Source: Struthidea cinerea | Taxonomy: Eukaryota; Chordata; Aves; Passeriformes; Corcoracidae | DNA: 64,000 nucleotides | Direction: 5' to 3' | NCBI GenBank assembly: GCA_013397865.1 | Contig: VZTI01003365.1 | Location: 1,845,046 to 1,909,045, forward strand | Shown: one piece after another, positions 25,991 through 37,813 of the stretch | Layout: each line of letters opens with the position of its first letter | How positions within the stretch are numbered: position 1 is the stretch's first letter | Translations under genes and position numbers: made by a program | Notes under the pieces: model-generated | Told to the model about the DNA's origin: nothing | The model's input: the letters and a program-made list of their open reading frames with translations, nothing else | The model's database searches: none

Positions 25991-27648
25991 AGGTACCGCC
26001 TGCTGTGACAGACAGATGTGTGATAACCACATTATTTCCAGAAAGATCACCCTGCCTTACAAGGTCCATCTGCAAGCCCTTCCAGTTGGCATCTTTCCAA
26101 AAATAGCCTGGTTAGTACACAACTTCCCACCACAGCAGAAAGCAGCATGAGCTCCTGAACTTCAGAGCCATAATCTCCTGAAGCAGCTGACAAAGCATCA
26201 GTCTCTGTATTCAAGTAACTTGGCAGCAGTGCCAATCAACCATACTGACTTGCTCTGCAACACATTGGAGTGTTTAGGAAGTGCTACTACACTTGGCAAT
26301 GCCTTGTTTCTAGATGACTATCTGTAGAACTCAGCGCTCTGTCAGAGATGACATGCAAATAGTTTAATAAACCCTTGTAAAGTTCACAACAATAAGGTGG
26401 GACTTATTTTCATTTAGTTAAAAGTGTTCAGTTAGATACAGAGAAACATGGTGATGCTGATTTCACGGTCTTAAACTGTTTTCATAAAAATGAATAAGCA
26501 CATTTCTGATTTAGATGTTGCTGAATTTCTTCTGAGTTCTTTGGGCACCATTCTTTTCTGATGTAAAGCCCTTGTGTCCTTCCTGTCCAGGTGCACAGTG
26601 AGCAGCCTTACTGCTCAAATATATTTTGTCCTCTATTAAAAATATCTTGGCATTACGCAACTGTTAATACAAGAATGAATAATTGCAAAGATTACTTCCT
26701 CTGTGGTAAGGTGTTGCATACTGATGCAACATTTTATGTTTGGGTTTTTTTTCAGTTGGACTCAAGTAGGTTTGACCTTGAGGTTTCATTTCTTCTAGCA
26801 GTTTTAAACATGACCTCAAGACCTTTTGGATGCACCTGAATATGGTTAAGACTACCTCCCCCTTGCCTTTCACAACCACTCCAGCATGTACTGTCATTTC
26901 TACTGTGCTTTCGGAACTGCTGATGCAATTGTTTTAACCTAGAAAACATTTAAATTACTTTGACTTAATTTATTTTGGCAAATCTGAGTGAGGTCAGGCA
27001 TTTGTAACAGGGATAGCAAAGAGCTAGACAAGCACTTTTTTCCACCAGCTCTGTGACCACCAGCCATATGTACTCCTTAAGAATCTGATTTTTTGTGTTG
27101 GCTTATGTATGATCTGCTAACATCGACTCCTCATTATTAATGATCAGATCATCAATCTGCCACACAAATGATTTTTGTAGAGTAGGAAGGAAGCTATTAC
27201 TAGTCCAACACTGAACGAGTTCATGACATCTTCTGCAATAACAGCACATCACAACTAGGGACAACAATGACCAGTTAGGGCTCGGAGCATATCATTCCTA
27301 CTGGAGTGTCATTCAAGTTTTTGTAACCAATTCCAAAACAATCTGGGACTTTCCCATAAAATTCCAAATTCAGTAAATGTGTGTATAGTAAAATCTCTCA
27401 ATCTAATGAACCTTTCAACAGAACTGACATCAGGTATGACTGATTTTGACCTCAACAGTTTGAACTGTAGCTTCTCTACCGGAATTAACAAGGGTGGTAA
27501 GATACCTGAATGTAGGGATATTTCCAGCATCAGCAATTCGTTGCTTTATTTGGTATAATGTTCAACTTATGTGTAAATTATGTGTATGGCAAAACCCACT
27601 CTGGGCTGACTGTGCTGTCATGCTTGCCAATGCAGAGAAAGGGTCATT

Positions 27649-27654
27649 CTGACT
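27649..27654. repeat. Left target-site duplication CTGACT
   Basis: The hexamer immediately before the LTR's TG; an identical hexamer follows the terminal CA at 28254-28259. Confidence 0.75.
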
Positions 27655-28253
27655 TGTTGCGGTGACCCAGCCCACCTCAAGGCTAGATGTCATTAAATGG
27701 ATCAATTTTCCTGCTCCTGACTTTGATCCCGAGGGCAGGTCTGAGGCCAGCTCATAGGATGACCATCAGACCTAAGGCCATCCTCTTCTGGGTGATTGCC
27801 ACTGCCACATCTCCTCCCCTCTTTCTAGACCCTTCTCTTGTTCTTTAGTCCTTATTGGTTCATCTGTTTATGTATATTTATTAGTTTAATTGCCTATGTA
27901 TAAGTTCCANNNNNNNNNNNNNNNNNNNNNNNNNNNNNNNNNNNNNNNNNNNNNNNNNNNNNNNNNNNNNNNNNNNNNNNNNNNNNNNNNNNNNNNNNNN
28001 NNNNNNNNNNNNNNNNNNNNNNNNNNNNNNNNNNTTTGTTATCAATAAAGCTGGATTTGTGGGCACCAGAGAGGTCCCTCTGCCTCCTTCGCCGCCGTCC
28101 CGGTGCTAGGCAACATCCAAGCTGCAGCCTGCTCCTTTGCGAGCCTCTGAGCAGAGCGCTCCGACCAGCCGCGAGGACTGTGTCCCTTTGGTCGCCGACC
28201 AGGACACCGCCTTGCCTCCTGCCAGGCCACCGGGCGGCCGTGGCAGTGACGCA
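27655..28253 (+). mobile_element. Solo LTR, probably class II (ERVK-like), interrupted by assembly gap
   Basis: A TG...CA element is flanked on both sides by the identical hexamer CTGACT (27649-27654 and 28254-28259). Six-base duplications are typical of class II/alpha-beta-type avian ERVs. An AATAAA signal at 28044-28049 sets plus orientation, with a GC-rich U5-like part after it and an AT-rich TATGTATATTTATT stretch before the gap. The gap of 125 N (27910-28034) lies inside. No gag, pol or env flank it. The family name is inferred only from structure. Confidence 0.75.
27910..28034. other. Assembly gap, 125 N
   Basis: This is the only run of undetermined bases in the window. It falls in the middle of an LTR between its U3-like AT-rich part and its AATAAA signal. 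Whether 125 is an estimated or arbitrary length cannot be told from the sequence. Confidence 0.99.
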
Positions 28254-28259
28254 CTGACT
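28254..28259. repeat. Right target-site duplication CTGACT
   Basis: The hexamer immediately after the LTR's CA; it matches the left copy exactly, which also fixes the LTR ends. Confidence 0.75.
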
Positions 28260-30711
28260 GAAGAGTACTGACTGCATATAAACACAATTTATAATTCCTA
28301 AAGACCCGTTTCTCCTTCTTTCTTGAAAACAGAGCTGTCCCTTCACAGGGCTGCTCTGAAACTTCACTGCAGCACACATGAGCCAAATTCTTGTCGCTCC
28401 AAGGCTGAACATGCACATGAGATGCCTGTGACAGGCTGTTAGAGGCAGCAATCTCTGCCTGATCTACCTCACACACTCTTCAACTCCAGGCATTGCAAGA
28501 GGCCATTTTAGTCAATGGTACAGTTAATCACAATAGCAAAGGAAAGTGTACACAGGCTGCCTGTGTGAAAAGGGCTAATGAGACCAGTCCTATCAGGGGA
28601 TAATGGAGTTTACCTTCTCTAAACACCTGTAATTTTACAACGACACAAAGAAGGTAAACACATAAGAAAAGACAAATGAGAAATGGAGAAAGAACAGTAA
28701 GAAAAGAGGAGCTGAAATACACCCCTGCACCCAGCAGTATTAGCAAAGTGTACTTTAAAATGCACATTTATTATGAGGGGAATGAAGAATTTTCAATTGC
28801 AGTTAAAAATCTAACGGGTTTTGTAAAAACTCTGTATTTCTACCTTTATGTCTCCATACACTCTAGCAATGGATGCAAAACACTAAATGCCCACAGTCTG
28901 ATTCATAAAACAATATTCATAATAGCTGAAGAGACCTAATAAACCAGGCATCTATTAAAAGAGCATATATGCAAAGATGGTGCTCCTTGTAACGTATCAA
29001 CATTCCTTCTCTAATATTTAAATACAAAATTGAATACTCTACCTGAATTCTTACTTCTAAAATTCTTATTCTTTAGGAAATCTTTAAGGTTTCTAAGATT
29101 TCAATCTTTGTGCATACATGAAAATATTCACATTATAGGTTTTGTGTCTGGGTATCTGGAGGTGTCCCTCCCTTAACTGCTTTTTTAATAACCATCATCA
29201 AATATTCCATCAAGGGACCATGCAATGTTTTATTTACAACCAAAGGTATTACTTATCAGAACTAGCAGATGTGGTTGCTTGGTGAGCTACTGCAGTTTCA
29301 TATACAAAAGATAAAAATATGCCATGCTAATGTTCTGTTTCCATCTTTGGAAAGCTCAGCAAGTCAACTAAATTCTCCTCTTTGTGTCATAAAAGACATT
29401 ATGCAAAAGACCATTGAAGTTTAAACATATTAAAGGCTTTTCCTATGAATGAGTGAAAAAAAAGGACGTGACTTAGGAAACACCTGCATTCTTCTCTGTA
29501 TTTTTATTGCCACTTGGGTCTCCAGCTCCTATTGTGATGGTACAGTTCAAAGTCATTGTAGGAGCATTGATCAAAACGTAAAAACAACAGTGCAAGAAAA
29601 TTCCTTTCAGATGCATTTAGCATCTGACATATTCTCTTCATTTGTGCATTAATTGGTAACAGACATTTCTGAGCATCCTGCAACAGGAGGTGATTTGACG
29701 TTCACAAATTTCCCTAAGAACAGAAACATCATCAGGAACAATTTCAAGGAAATAATTATGGTCTAGACAGATTTATGACTTCTAAAGACCTAATCCAAAG
29801 CACATTAATGTCAGTGGAAGGACTCCCATTGACATCAAAGGCCTTTGGATCAATCCCCAACTGCTGTGGGAATGAATTCCAAGCAGTAATGATGGTGGAC
29901 TAAATGCACACTTGCAGTTGAAATGTTACCACCCAGACCTCTTTATTCCTCAAATCAGATTAAAAAGTCATTTTCTGCCATTTCACAATTACTTCCAGAT
30001 GCACATCATCTCAAACGGCATTTTCATCCATCTGTATGAACCAAACATGCACAGAGATAGAGAGGTTCTATGCTGCCTGAACTAATAACACAAATGAAAA
30101 CCACAAGGGAAAATAATGTTGTAATTGATGAAGTTCTTGTTTTAAATGTGGAATGAGAAACCCTGGACTTCATTTACTCCCTCTAACTACTCTGTGATAG
30201 AGCTGCCAGGCCCACCACTTCTTTATTTACTGCCACAGTAGATTTCTTCTAATTAAATTTTCAATATTTTTCTCTAGCCTACTAAGCAAAACAAAAGAAT
30301 ACACATAAATCAGTGTTAGCCTCAAACTTGGCAGCCTGAAAACTGTCAAAAATGTCAACTTCATATACTCTGCTTAATAACAGCTCTGCTGCCCCTGCTG
30401 TCCTCTTAAATGTCTATTTACATGCTAAATAATTTGAAGCATCACTCTTCTCTGACCATGTTAATATAGTTTCTTTCCCGTAGCAGTCAGTAACATTTTA
30501 GACTGTAAAATGAAATGCTGATATCGTGCGCAAGTGGAAATCTGTTCAAAGTTTTACACAGTCAGACTCAACTCCGGGTTGTGACAGATCAGTCACCAAC
30601 ATCATCTATTACTCTGAAGTACACGCACCTTCTACTTCAGTTTATCAACAGTTTGGTTAGGCAGGTTTGGTTATCATGTATTCATTCTGGTATGTGCATC
30701 TTATGAACTAC

Positions 30712-30965
30712 TCGACGGTGTCAAGTTTTGCCAGGAGGTCTAAATTAGATATTAGGAAAATTTCCTTCATGGAAAGGGTTGTAAAGCATTGGAACAGTCT
30801 GCCCAGGGAAGTGGTGGAGTCACCATGCCTAGAAGCATTCAAAAAACACATGGATATGGCACCTGCGGACGTGGTTTGCTGGTGACCATGGTGGCTAGCT
30901 TGACGGTTGGACTTGGTGATCTTAGAGGTCTTTTCCAACCTCAACAGTTGCATGATTCCATAGTT
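30712..30965 (+). mobile_element. CR1 LINE fragment, 3' end
   Basis: Plus-strand CR1 3' region: AAGCATTGGAACAGTCTGCC, then GGTGATCTTAGAGGTCTTTT, CCAACCTCAACAGTTGCATG and the ATTCCATAG terminus. It is 5' truncated. The overlapping short open frames are CR1 3'-region shadows. Confidence 0.9.
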
Positions 30966-32698
30966 GAAATCTGCCTTACTAAGCTAGTATTAGGAAGTTC
31001 AAGAACTTTCTTTAGGAAATGATATATAACAATTTTTAAAAATCAAATAATACATATTTCCTAACATAACTCCATCTTTCCATTCCTAATGAGTATCTGA
31101 CCTGTTATCTCAGTCTCTGCACTCTTCTCTGCTCTTCAGAAAACAAGGTTTGTTATTTTTTCTCTTTCTTCAGTTACTATGTGTGGGAAACCAGATTATT
31201 AGTGACTGGGTAATCCTACTATATAGATTCAAAAAATAACCAGGTAGAGAACAATTAAATGCTAGACTAACAGCTAATGCTGTTAGGAAAAAAAAAATTA
31301 CACTGATCATTGGTTACTAAGAGTTTCTGGATGAGAAGAGGATTCAGCTTAACAGAAGGCAGTATCAGCTAAAAGTGTCCAAGGAATTAAAGTTGTTCAC
31401 AGTTAATACATATTCTGGACCATATTTGTAACTGGAAATGGTGCTTTAGGTATGTTGTACTCATCACCTGTGATACAAGGAGTTATTTTTAACATTGTTT
31501 CAACTTGATTTCCTCAAGAATGAAAGCTTATGTGAACAGGCTGCGTACTGTCTGCAACTTTTCATACTCTCTCATCACTTCTGATAACTTGGCCTGGCTA
31601 ATTCACTCCATTCTGCAGAAGGGCAAAAGTTAGTCATTAAGCTCTTAAAAGTGCCAAGGAAGTAGGTGTCTAGAAAAAGGGGGAATCCTACTACTTCCTA
31701 CTGATGGCCTAATTAAGGGCCATCAAAAAGTCACTGGCATTCATCCTTCAGCTGCAAGTATACAGGAACTGCTCAGGAGGCTACTTTTTAAACAGGTGCT
31801 GCTCCAGTATTTTCTACTATGAAAAATTAACTCAGTGTATTACAATACTCCTGACACTAGTATGTCTCTCTGTTTACTCAAAAACATTTTTTCAAGACAC
31901 ACCAGGAAAGAGCAGAAACATATTTTAGTCATGATTTGGCACCATCTTTTAGATGACTTGACACTTCAGTGCATTTGTTATCAGAAGCACATGAGAGCAC
32001 AGCACCTGGAATACACAGACTAAAAAGCAAAAGTGCTTCAATTTAAATTTGCTGACTTTCATTAGTTGACACCAATAAAGAAAGCATTCCATCAATTCCC
32101 AAAGGTAGAAGGCAGCCCTGGGAATGATGTGTGAAACCCATAACACGTTAACATACATGTAAAGTATGTTGCTAGGGAACCCTCAAAAAAAATTTTTCTT
32201 AGGAATCAACTTCTCCACCACCAAACCATGATGTTACTGTCATATTTTTTTCTATCTTTACATCTCATTGGTGTGAATATACCCAGGAGATAACACCAGA
32301 TCCTTGAACAAGATAGAAATAAGAAAGTTACTTTGCTGGTAATACTGAACTTCACTACCAGGGAGATTTTGTCTTAATATGCACCTTTTATGTTGTTCCT
32401 CCCTGCTGCCTTCCACCACAGCTTTTTATAATTTTTAATGCCTTCTCAACATGTTCAAGGCAAAATTCAGTTTGTCCACCTGTAGGCTGTTTCAAGTCAC
32501 AGGATACGACACAGAACTACACACTACGTTCATAATGGAATACATAGTTTAGACAATTTTCTGGATTTTAAACAGGTATGCCAGCTTTACTGGAGTGCAT
32601 TAGGTAAGGTGAGGCAGTACTCTTTTTCCTATGAGAATACTATGAATGTAACCAGACATCTCCTATCCCAATGATTCAAAGTGATCTTGTACACTACA

Positions 32699-32732
32699 AA
32701 AAAATCAAACAAACAAATCAACAAACAAATCA
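32699..32732. repeat. CAAA-rich simple repeat
   Basis: An imperfect run of AAACAAACAAATCAACAAAC type, low complexity only. Confidence 0.8.
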
Positions 32733-34617
32733 GGGTAATCAGATGAGCATATACATATACCAGTACATTAAGCATACTTTTCTTTGAGCAGAACATATCA
32801 TGTTATTACTATTATGATGAAAACATGGGAAAAAAATCAGTACAAGCTTTCAAAAAATGTAAATACTTTAGAATACCAGTATAACTCATTTGAGAAATAT
32901 GAATGTACATGACTCTGAAGTGATGATTCCCTATTAAATGCATTCCTGCAGAGGAAGAGAAAGCATTTGCTCCTAATGTTGCCTTCCCCTGCAATTCACA
33001 TTTACCAATTAATATAAGTCAGAGAAAACACTTTGTTTTTTAGGTCCACTTTCAAGGAGTTTAGCACTGATATATCAGGCAATGCAGTTACTTCAGGAAA
33101 ACCTGTCTTCAGTCAGAGTGGCAAAGGCAATATATAAGGCACAAAGGTAAGAAACCTCCTACTTATTTTCCCTTTCTTTCAGACTACAGCCATTAGGGGA
33201 AATGTGACTATTGCAGCAGAGGAAGGTGTACAAGCAACCACGAAGAGGTCTATTGCTATCATGAACATTGCTTTGGGAGTGGGAGACTGCATGTGGTTAA
33301 GCAAAAAATAATTTCCTCATATGACAGGTGAATTTCCTTCCTGTTTTATTTTTACTATCCAGAAAATTTATGATGAGAGAGACCATTGCTTTCCTATTCC
33401 ACAGTCCTGCAATATTTTAAGTTATTTCTGAGGCTTTCCAAACCCTCCCTGGACTCAAATCCTAGCAATACATGCTTGTGGTATATAAATATTTGTTCAT
33501 GCAAATATATTTTAATTAAAACATTTCATCTTGCCAGGTAAACATAAGAAAAATAATGCTGATATACTTTTTACAGAAGACTTAACTCATGGTTTTAATT
33601 TCCTGTTTTTATTAGCTTACCTCACTTGATGAAAATATTAACACATCCCAAGAAGTACATTTTATTTTCTGGTTTCTCAAGAAAATATTTGATTGCTACC
33701 ATCTCATTAGAGGCATCAGCTTTTCATTGGAACAAGATTTAAATTGAAGGAAGTTATTGAAAAAATGGGGCTACTGTGCCTTCGCAGTACTTTAATACCC
33801 AGTTGCTGGTATCTAAAGTTGTTTTTATGCTGAATATCAATATGCATTTAGAAAGAGATAACATGAGTGCTGGGCCTCTGCAGAGGACTCTTTGGCATTT
33901 GTAAGCTCCTTTCTTGTTTATGCTGCCAGAGTCTGTCAAACAACTCTCATGTCGGCACAATCAAGCCACCAAAACAAATGGCTATAAATACAGTCAAAGC
34001 AAGAGATAACAATAAGCAGAACAACTAAGTCCTCATTTGAAGATGAAACAGCGTTTTTGAGTGAGCAGTATGTGATTAACCTGCTGTGTATGGGGTCAAC
34101 ATGATTTATTCTCACAGCTATGCAGTCAGCCTTAGCCCTGGAACTCACTTGCTGTCAAAGAGACAAGCCTTTCTCAAATCAACCCTCCCCTATGTCTCAC
34201 TAACACTTGGAGCTCTTACTTAGGAAAATTAACTGTCATGCCCTTCATTTAAATTATTTCCACCCCTGCTTGGAAATAATTGTTAGTCTAAGAGACAGTT
34301 TACCCACATGCACATTCTACTCTCCTGTCCATCTATTTACTGCCTGCAATGCTTCAGCACTCTAAAAGTAGATCTTGAAAACTACAGACAGGGAGGGGGG
34401 AAAAAGAGGTGTCCTTATTTAGTCTAAATTCTGAGTATTGCTAGAACAAGTACTCTCTTGGCTCAATACCAAAGAATAAAAAGCAGCAGACCATTACATT
34501 TTAACACAATCGAGTGGTTCAAAATAGAGGGATAGTACTGGCTTTGCTTTGAACCTTTAATAGCAGCACCACATTTCATTTAAAAAGCTACTTTCTGTGT
34601 GGGGATGAACCTCTTAC

Positions 34618-34654
34618 CTTTCGTAGCTATTCGAACACACTGAGTTTTGGTTTC
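34618..34654 (-). CDS. PTPRK: PTPRK 37-nt exon, juxtamembrane stalk (phase 0 to 1)
   Basis: The acceptor is CCTTAACAG before GAAACC and the donor is CGAAAG followed by GTAAGAG, both strong. It encodes ETKTQCVRIATK plus one base. This follows SSVEK and precedes AAATEEPEV in frame, matching the stalk of R2B phosphatases (PTPRM has GETKIDCVQVATK at the same place). It is far below usual gene-finder lengths and is isolated between introns of 2.9 kb and 32.9 kb. It is not a multiple of three, so skipping it would shift the frame before the membrane segment. It probably corresponds to exon 13. Confidence 0.93.
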
Positions 34655-37539
34655 CTGTTAAGGAAAGAAAAGTAAAGGAAATAGTCAGATCAAGGGCATT
34701 TTCTCGCCCTCCCCACTCCATAAATTCATCTTAGATGTACCGATCAGCTGGTACAACCCAACGAGGTAGCTGAAGGCTCTGGGTTTAGCAGGGGAGGAGG
34801 CTGGGGAATTTGCCTTTATTGGACTGTACTTTCCAGGATAACAATGGGGAGAAGAGGTGCGGGACAGCCCAAATACAGCAAAATTTCAGGTTATTCAAAT
34901 CAAATGGAAATCGTGCCATAAGAATACAAAGAGAGGGTGCAGCAGGAGAAAAGGGAAGGAGTGGCTCTCCTATTTATGTCACAGCACAAAAACCCTGAGC
35001 TAGTGTTGACCTCCAACAGCACTGTGCAGCAAAAAAGGTACATTCGCTCAGCACTGCCTCCAAAATTATGTCTTTCTACATCCTGATGCTCTTAAAGAGT
35101 CACCTGAAGCACATAAGCAACATGTTCCCTCATGCTTCTGGGTGTGGAATGAGTACAACTGCAGCCCAGGTATCCCTCCACAGTTAATCTACAACCTATA
35201 CAATCTGCCCAGGAGAGAATGATTTGACAGCAATGTGCTTCAGAAGATGTTGCACATGCAAAGACAATTTGCGTGTAATTTACCACTCTCCCCTTTCCCC
35301 TCAGAAGTTTGGTCAGCAATTAAAACAAATAAACAGAGAAATGACTTGGTTATGCACAGTTTGGACAACTTGAACAGATGAGGATCAATCACAAATGAGT
35401 TTTCTGACCTTACTGTACAATGTGCAGCCATTTTAAAGGCAAACATACTGAAATAGCACAAGGTTGTGTGAGAGGATGCAGCTGCAGTTGTATTAGATCA
35501 CTCTAAACAATATTGGCATATAATTTGAAAATATAATAATGGCAGTTTCAGTCTGTAAAATATGCTCACTCTAGTCCTCCACCCCCCAGTATTCCCTCCC
35601 CGACTACACCTCCTGGAATCTGTCTCTTCTTGAAGATTTGAAAGCAACAGGTAAAATATGTTGATGTTGGTTTGTAAGCACAGCTTGTAAAGACCTAGCA
35701 AAACTCTAAGTTGAGGCACTGTAAGTGTTCAATAAGGACAATTTTTCAACCTAAATTAAAGCCTCGCAAAGCTTACTAATATAATCTTACCTATTCTCCC
35801 TAGTTACTGGATTTACTTGTCTGTTTCTGTTCAATATGTCCACAAGGATCACAGAGTAACCTCTTCTCAACCCTACCATGTATTTCAGAGCCCACTTTAC
35901 TTCCCTCTGCCTATTTTGGTGATCCCACTGGTTTACAGCAAAGCATCTGTTTAAATATTCTGCAGCTCAGAGGTTATCTTACAACCACTAGATCTCTGTC
36001 CAGGCAGAATGCACTGCAGTTCCCCTCAAAACCTCCCCCTAAATCCCTGTAGGAACAGAAGTTTGAGCCAAAGTTTCAAACATAACAAAGAAATCCATTT
36101 TAGGATTAAAATCTCTCTCAAACTGAAATCAAGTTGAAGTAAAAAATAGTCTGTTCTCATTTTCTACTTATCTGTCAAAATGTAAAAGCCAAAATAAATA
36201 TCTATGTTTTTATTTAGTACTTTTATTTTACTTTTCCTTCCCTTTTATTTTTTTTACATCAGGGAATGAAACAAATTTCCTTACAATGCAGCCTACTGGT
36301 AGTCCACAAAAACAAAGGGAATTATTTTTAGCAGGTGAGGGAAATAAGGATGGGTGTCTAGAAGTCACCTTTTATTTTGCTTTGTTTACTTCATTCAGGT
36401 CTTTAAATAAGAACTAAAAAGAGGGAATGGTCTATTGAATCAGAAAAAAAATCTAGTTTTCAAACACCTTTGTTCCCATTCTGACTTGCTGCATATCCAG
36501 TTTTCATAATCATAGGTAAAAGGTGAGATTTTCTTCAAAAGACTCCAAGGCAAGTCTGCCTGTTAGCAAGGATTTGTTTAGTCACCAGAGAGACCCAAGT
36601 ATAAGGAAGGTGTGGTGGCTTTCCAATGGTTCTGGTGGATATCAGTGACTATCAGTCCAGCTGTCCTTTCTAGTTCCTGTCTGAACTGCCTGGACACTTC
36701 CGTTTTCTAAACTATATATCAAAATATTAATTTTTAAATATTGAAAGTTTCTCTGTCTACCACATTTTCCCGTCTCATGAATACCTTTCCTCTCATTTTT
36801 CATTTACAAGAGGAAAAACCATTCAAGAGCAACATTCAAGAGCAAACCATTCAAGAGCAACAGCCTGGGGCTTGCAGAGCCACAGTTCTTCTTCCCACCT
36901 GGAACCTCAGAAACGCTCTCGCTGACACTTTTCCTCCTTCCATATGCATACAGAGCCAGTAGCTGGACTCAGCAACAGAGTTCAAAAGAAACACCAAGGA
37001 GGTAACGAAGGTGAGTGATAGCCATAATTCTACTGCACAGCAGTGGTGCAAACCTGATGTACATCTTCTCAGAAAGACTCTCAAACTCATGGTGGGCCAG
37101 GGGTTACTTTTGCTTAAGAAAATTTTTTCTTTGTATTTGATGTCCAGCGTGAGAGACTTAAAAATTTTGCAATATTTTGCTAGCCCACTGAGCAGCCCTC
37201 ACTGTTTATCCTGCAGTAGTTTAATCTTCTGAAGAGTGCGGGTACTGAGAATTGGGGAAAGGACTGTGGATTTTATTTACCGAGGCCACAGAGTCACAGC
37301 CCTGAAATTACTTCCCTCAGACAATTACTGTGAGATGTATTAAACTCTCATCTAGTAGCAGTTACTATGACACGAGGCTGATGTGAAATGTGAATGGCGC
37401 ACTGCCATGCTGTCACAGCACCGAGGGGATTTCAGTCATGCCACTGCCAACACCTCCCACGTCCAACTCCAACAGTCCTAACTGTCACCACAGGCATGTC
37501 TTTGACTCCTTCCAGCAGAAAGGTGTTGTTGGCACTTGC
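34655..37539 (-). other. PTPRK: Intron, 2885 nt, GC-AG type
   Basis: It starts with GCAAGT and ends AACAG. Apart from a three-copy 14-bp tandem repeat it shows only AT-rich unique-looking sequence with pyrimidine runs near 36.2 kb. No alternative exon could be supported. Confidence 0.8.
36819..36860. repeat. 14-bp minisatellite, 3 copies
   Basis: Three adjoining units CCATTCAAGAGCAA, CATTCAAGAGCAAA and CCATTCAAGAGCAA, in exact 14-bp register, lie within the GC-AG intron. Confidence 0.9.
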
Positions 37540-37540
37540 C
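37534..37540 (-). promoter_or_regulatory. PTPRK: GC-type 5' splice site (AAG/GCAAGT)
   Basis: On the minus strand the exon ends with G at 37540 and the intron begins GCAAGT. The exon end is fixed by the codon that must join GAA ACC AAA of the 37-nt exon, so no GT donor can be chosen without changing the protein. GC-AG introns are a known minor class of U2 introns and typically keep this strong surrounding consensus. Confidence 0.88.
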
Positions 37541-37813
37541 TTCTCGACGCTGCTCATGGCCTGGAAATAGATGTTGTAGCCTTTCCGAGGAGCCAGCGGG
37601 GGGTTCCAGAAACCTTGGTAAGTCCTGTTGTCACCCACAGTAAAGGGGGCTGGCTCTGGCAGGTTTCCTGGGGGCAGCTGAGCAGCAAAGTAATATGGTG
37701 ACCCTCCACTAAGAGCAGTCTGATAGGTGACAGGGATTTGATAGCACTCCATGGCACCAGTTTCTCGCTTTGTTCGGTGAGGGTGCAGCTCTTCAACAAC
37801 AATCTGGTAGGCA
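37540..37813 (-). CDS. PTPRK: PTPRK coding exon, fourth FN3 module with furin-type site; GC donor (274 nt, phase 2 to 0)
   Basis: The acceptor is CTCACCAG before TGCCTACC. The first base finishes the split Ser codon, then 91 codons run from AYQIVVEELHPHRTKRETG to GYNIYFQAMSSVEK. RTKR at 37765-37776 fits the RXKR furin rule; in this family the precursor is cut here by a proprotein convertase into non-covalently joined subunits. The sequon NRT follows in DNRTYQGFW. The exon ends AAG and is followed by GCAAGT, so the 5' splice site is GC rather than GT, with every other donor base at consensus. Reading through would add 35 codons and a stop (37434-37432) before the transmembrane exon. It probably corresponds to exon 12. 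This exon is the strongest evidence that the gene is PTPRK. Confidence 0.96.

Larger units (their letters stand above)
1712..34617 (-). other. PTPRK: 32.9 kb intron between the 37-nt and transmembrane exons
   Basis: This is the largest intron in the window and takes half of it. It carries CR1 pieces near 1.9, 5.7, 22.3, 23.9 and 30.7 kb, a LINE relic at 25-26 kb, LTRs at 17.2 and 27.7 kb, and a T/A-tract inverted repeat at 10.4 kb. Long stretches at 2.4-5.6, 5.9-10.4, 10.5-17.1, 17.7-22.2, 28.3-30.7 and 31-34.6 kb hold nothing I recognise beyond AT-rich intron and chance frames. A more GC-rich patch at about 21480-21720 has no coding signature. Confidence 0.8.

Noticed and set aside
28042..28476. 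144-codon minus-strand frame, with an overlapping 185-codon frame across the gap
   Set aside because: Most of it lies in the LTR and in undetermined bases. It has no domain or signal sequence, so it is a chance frame in GC-rich repeat.
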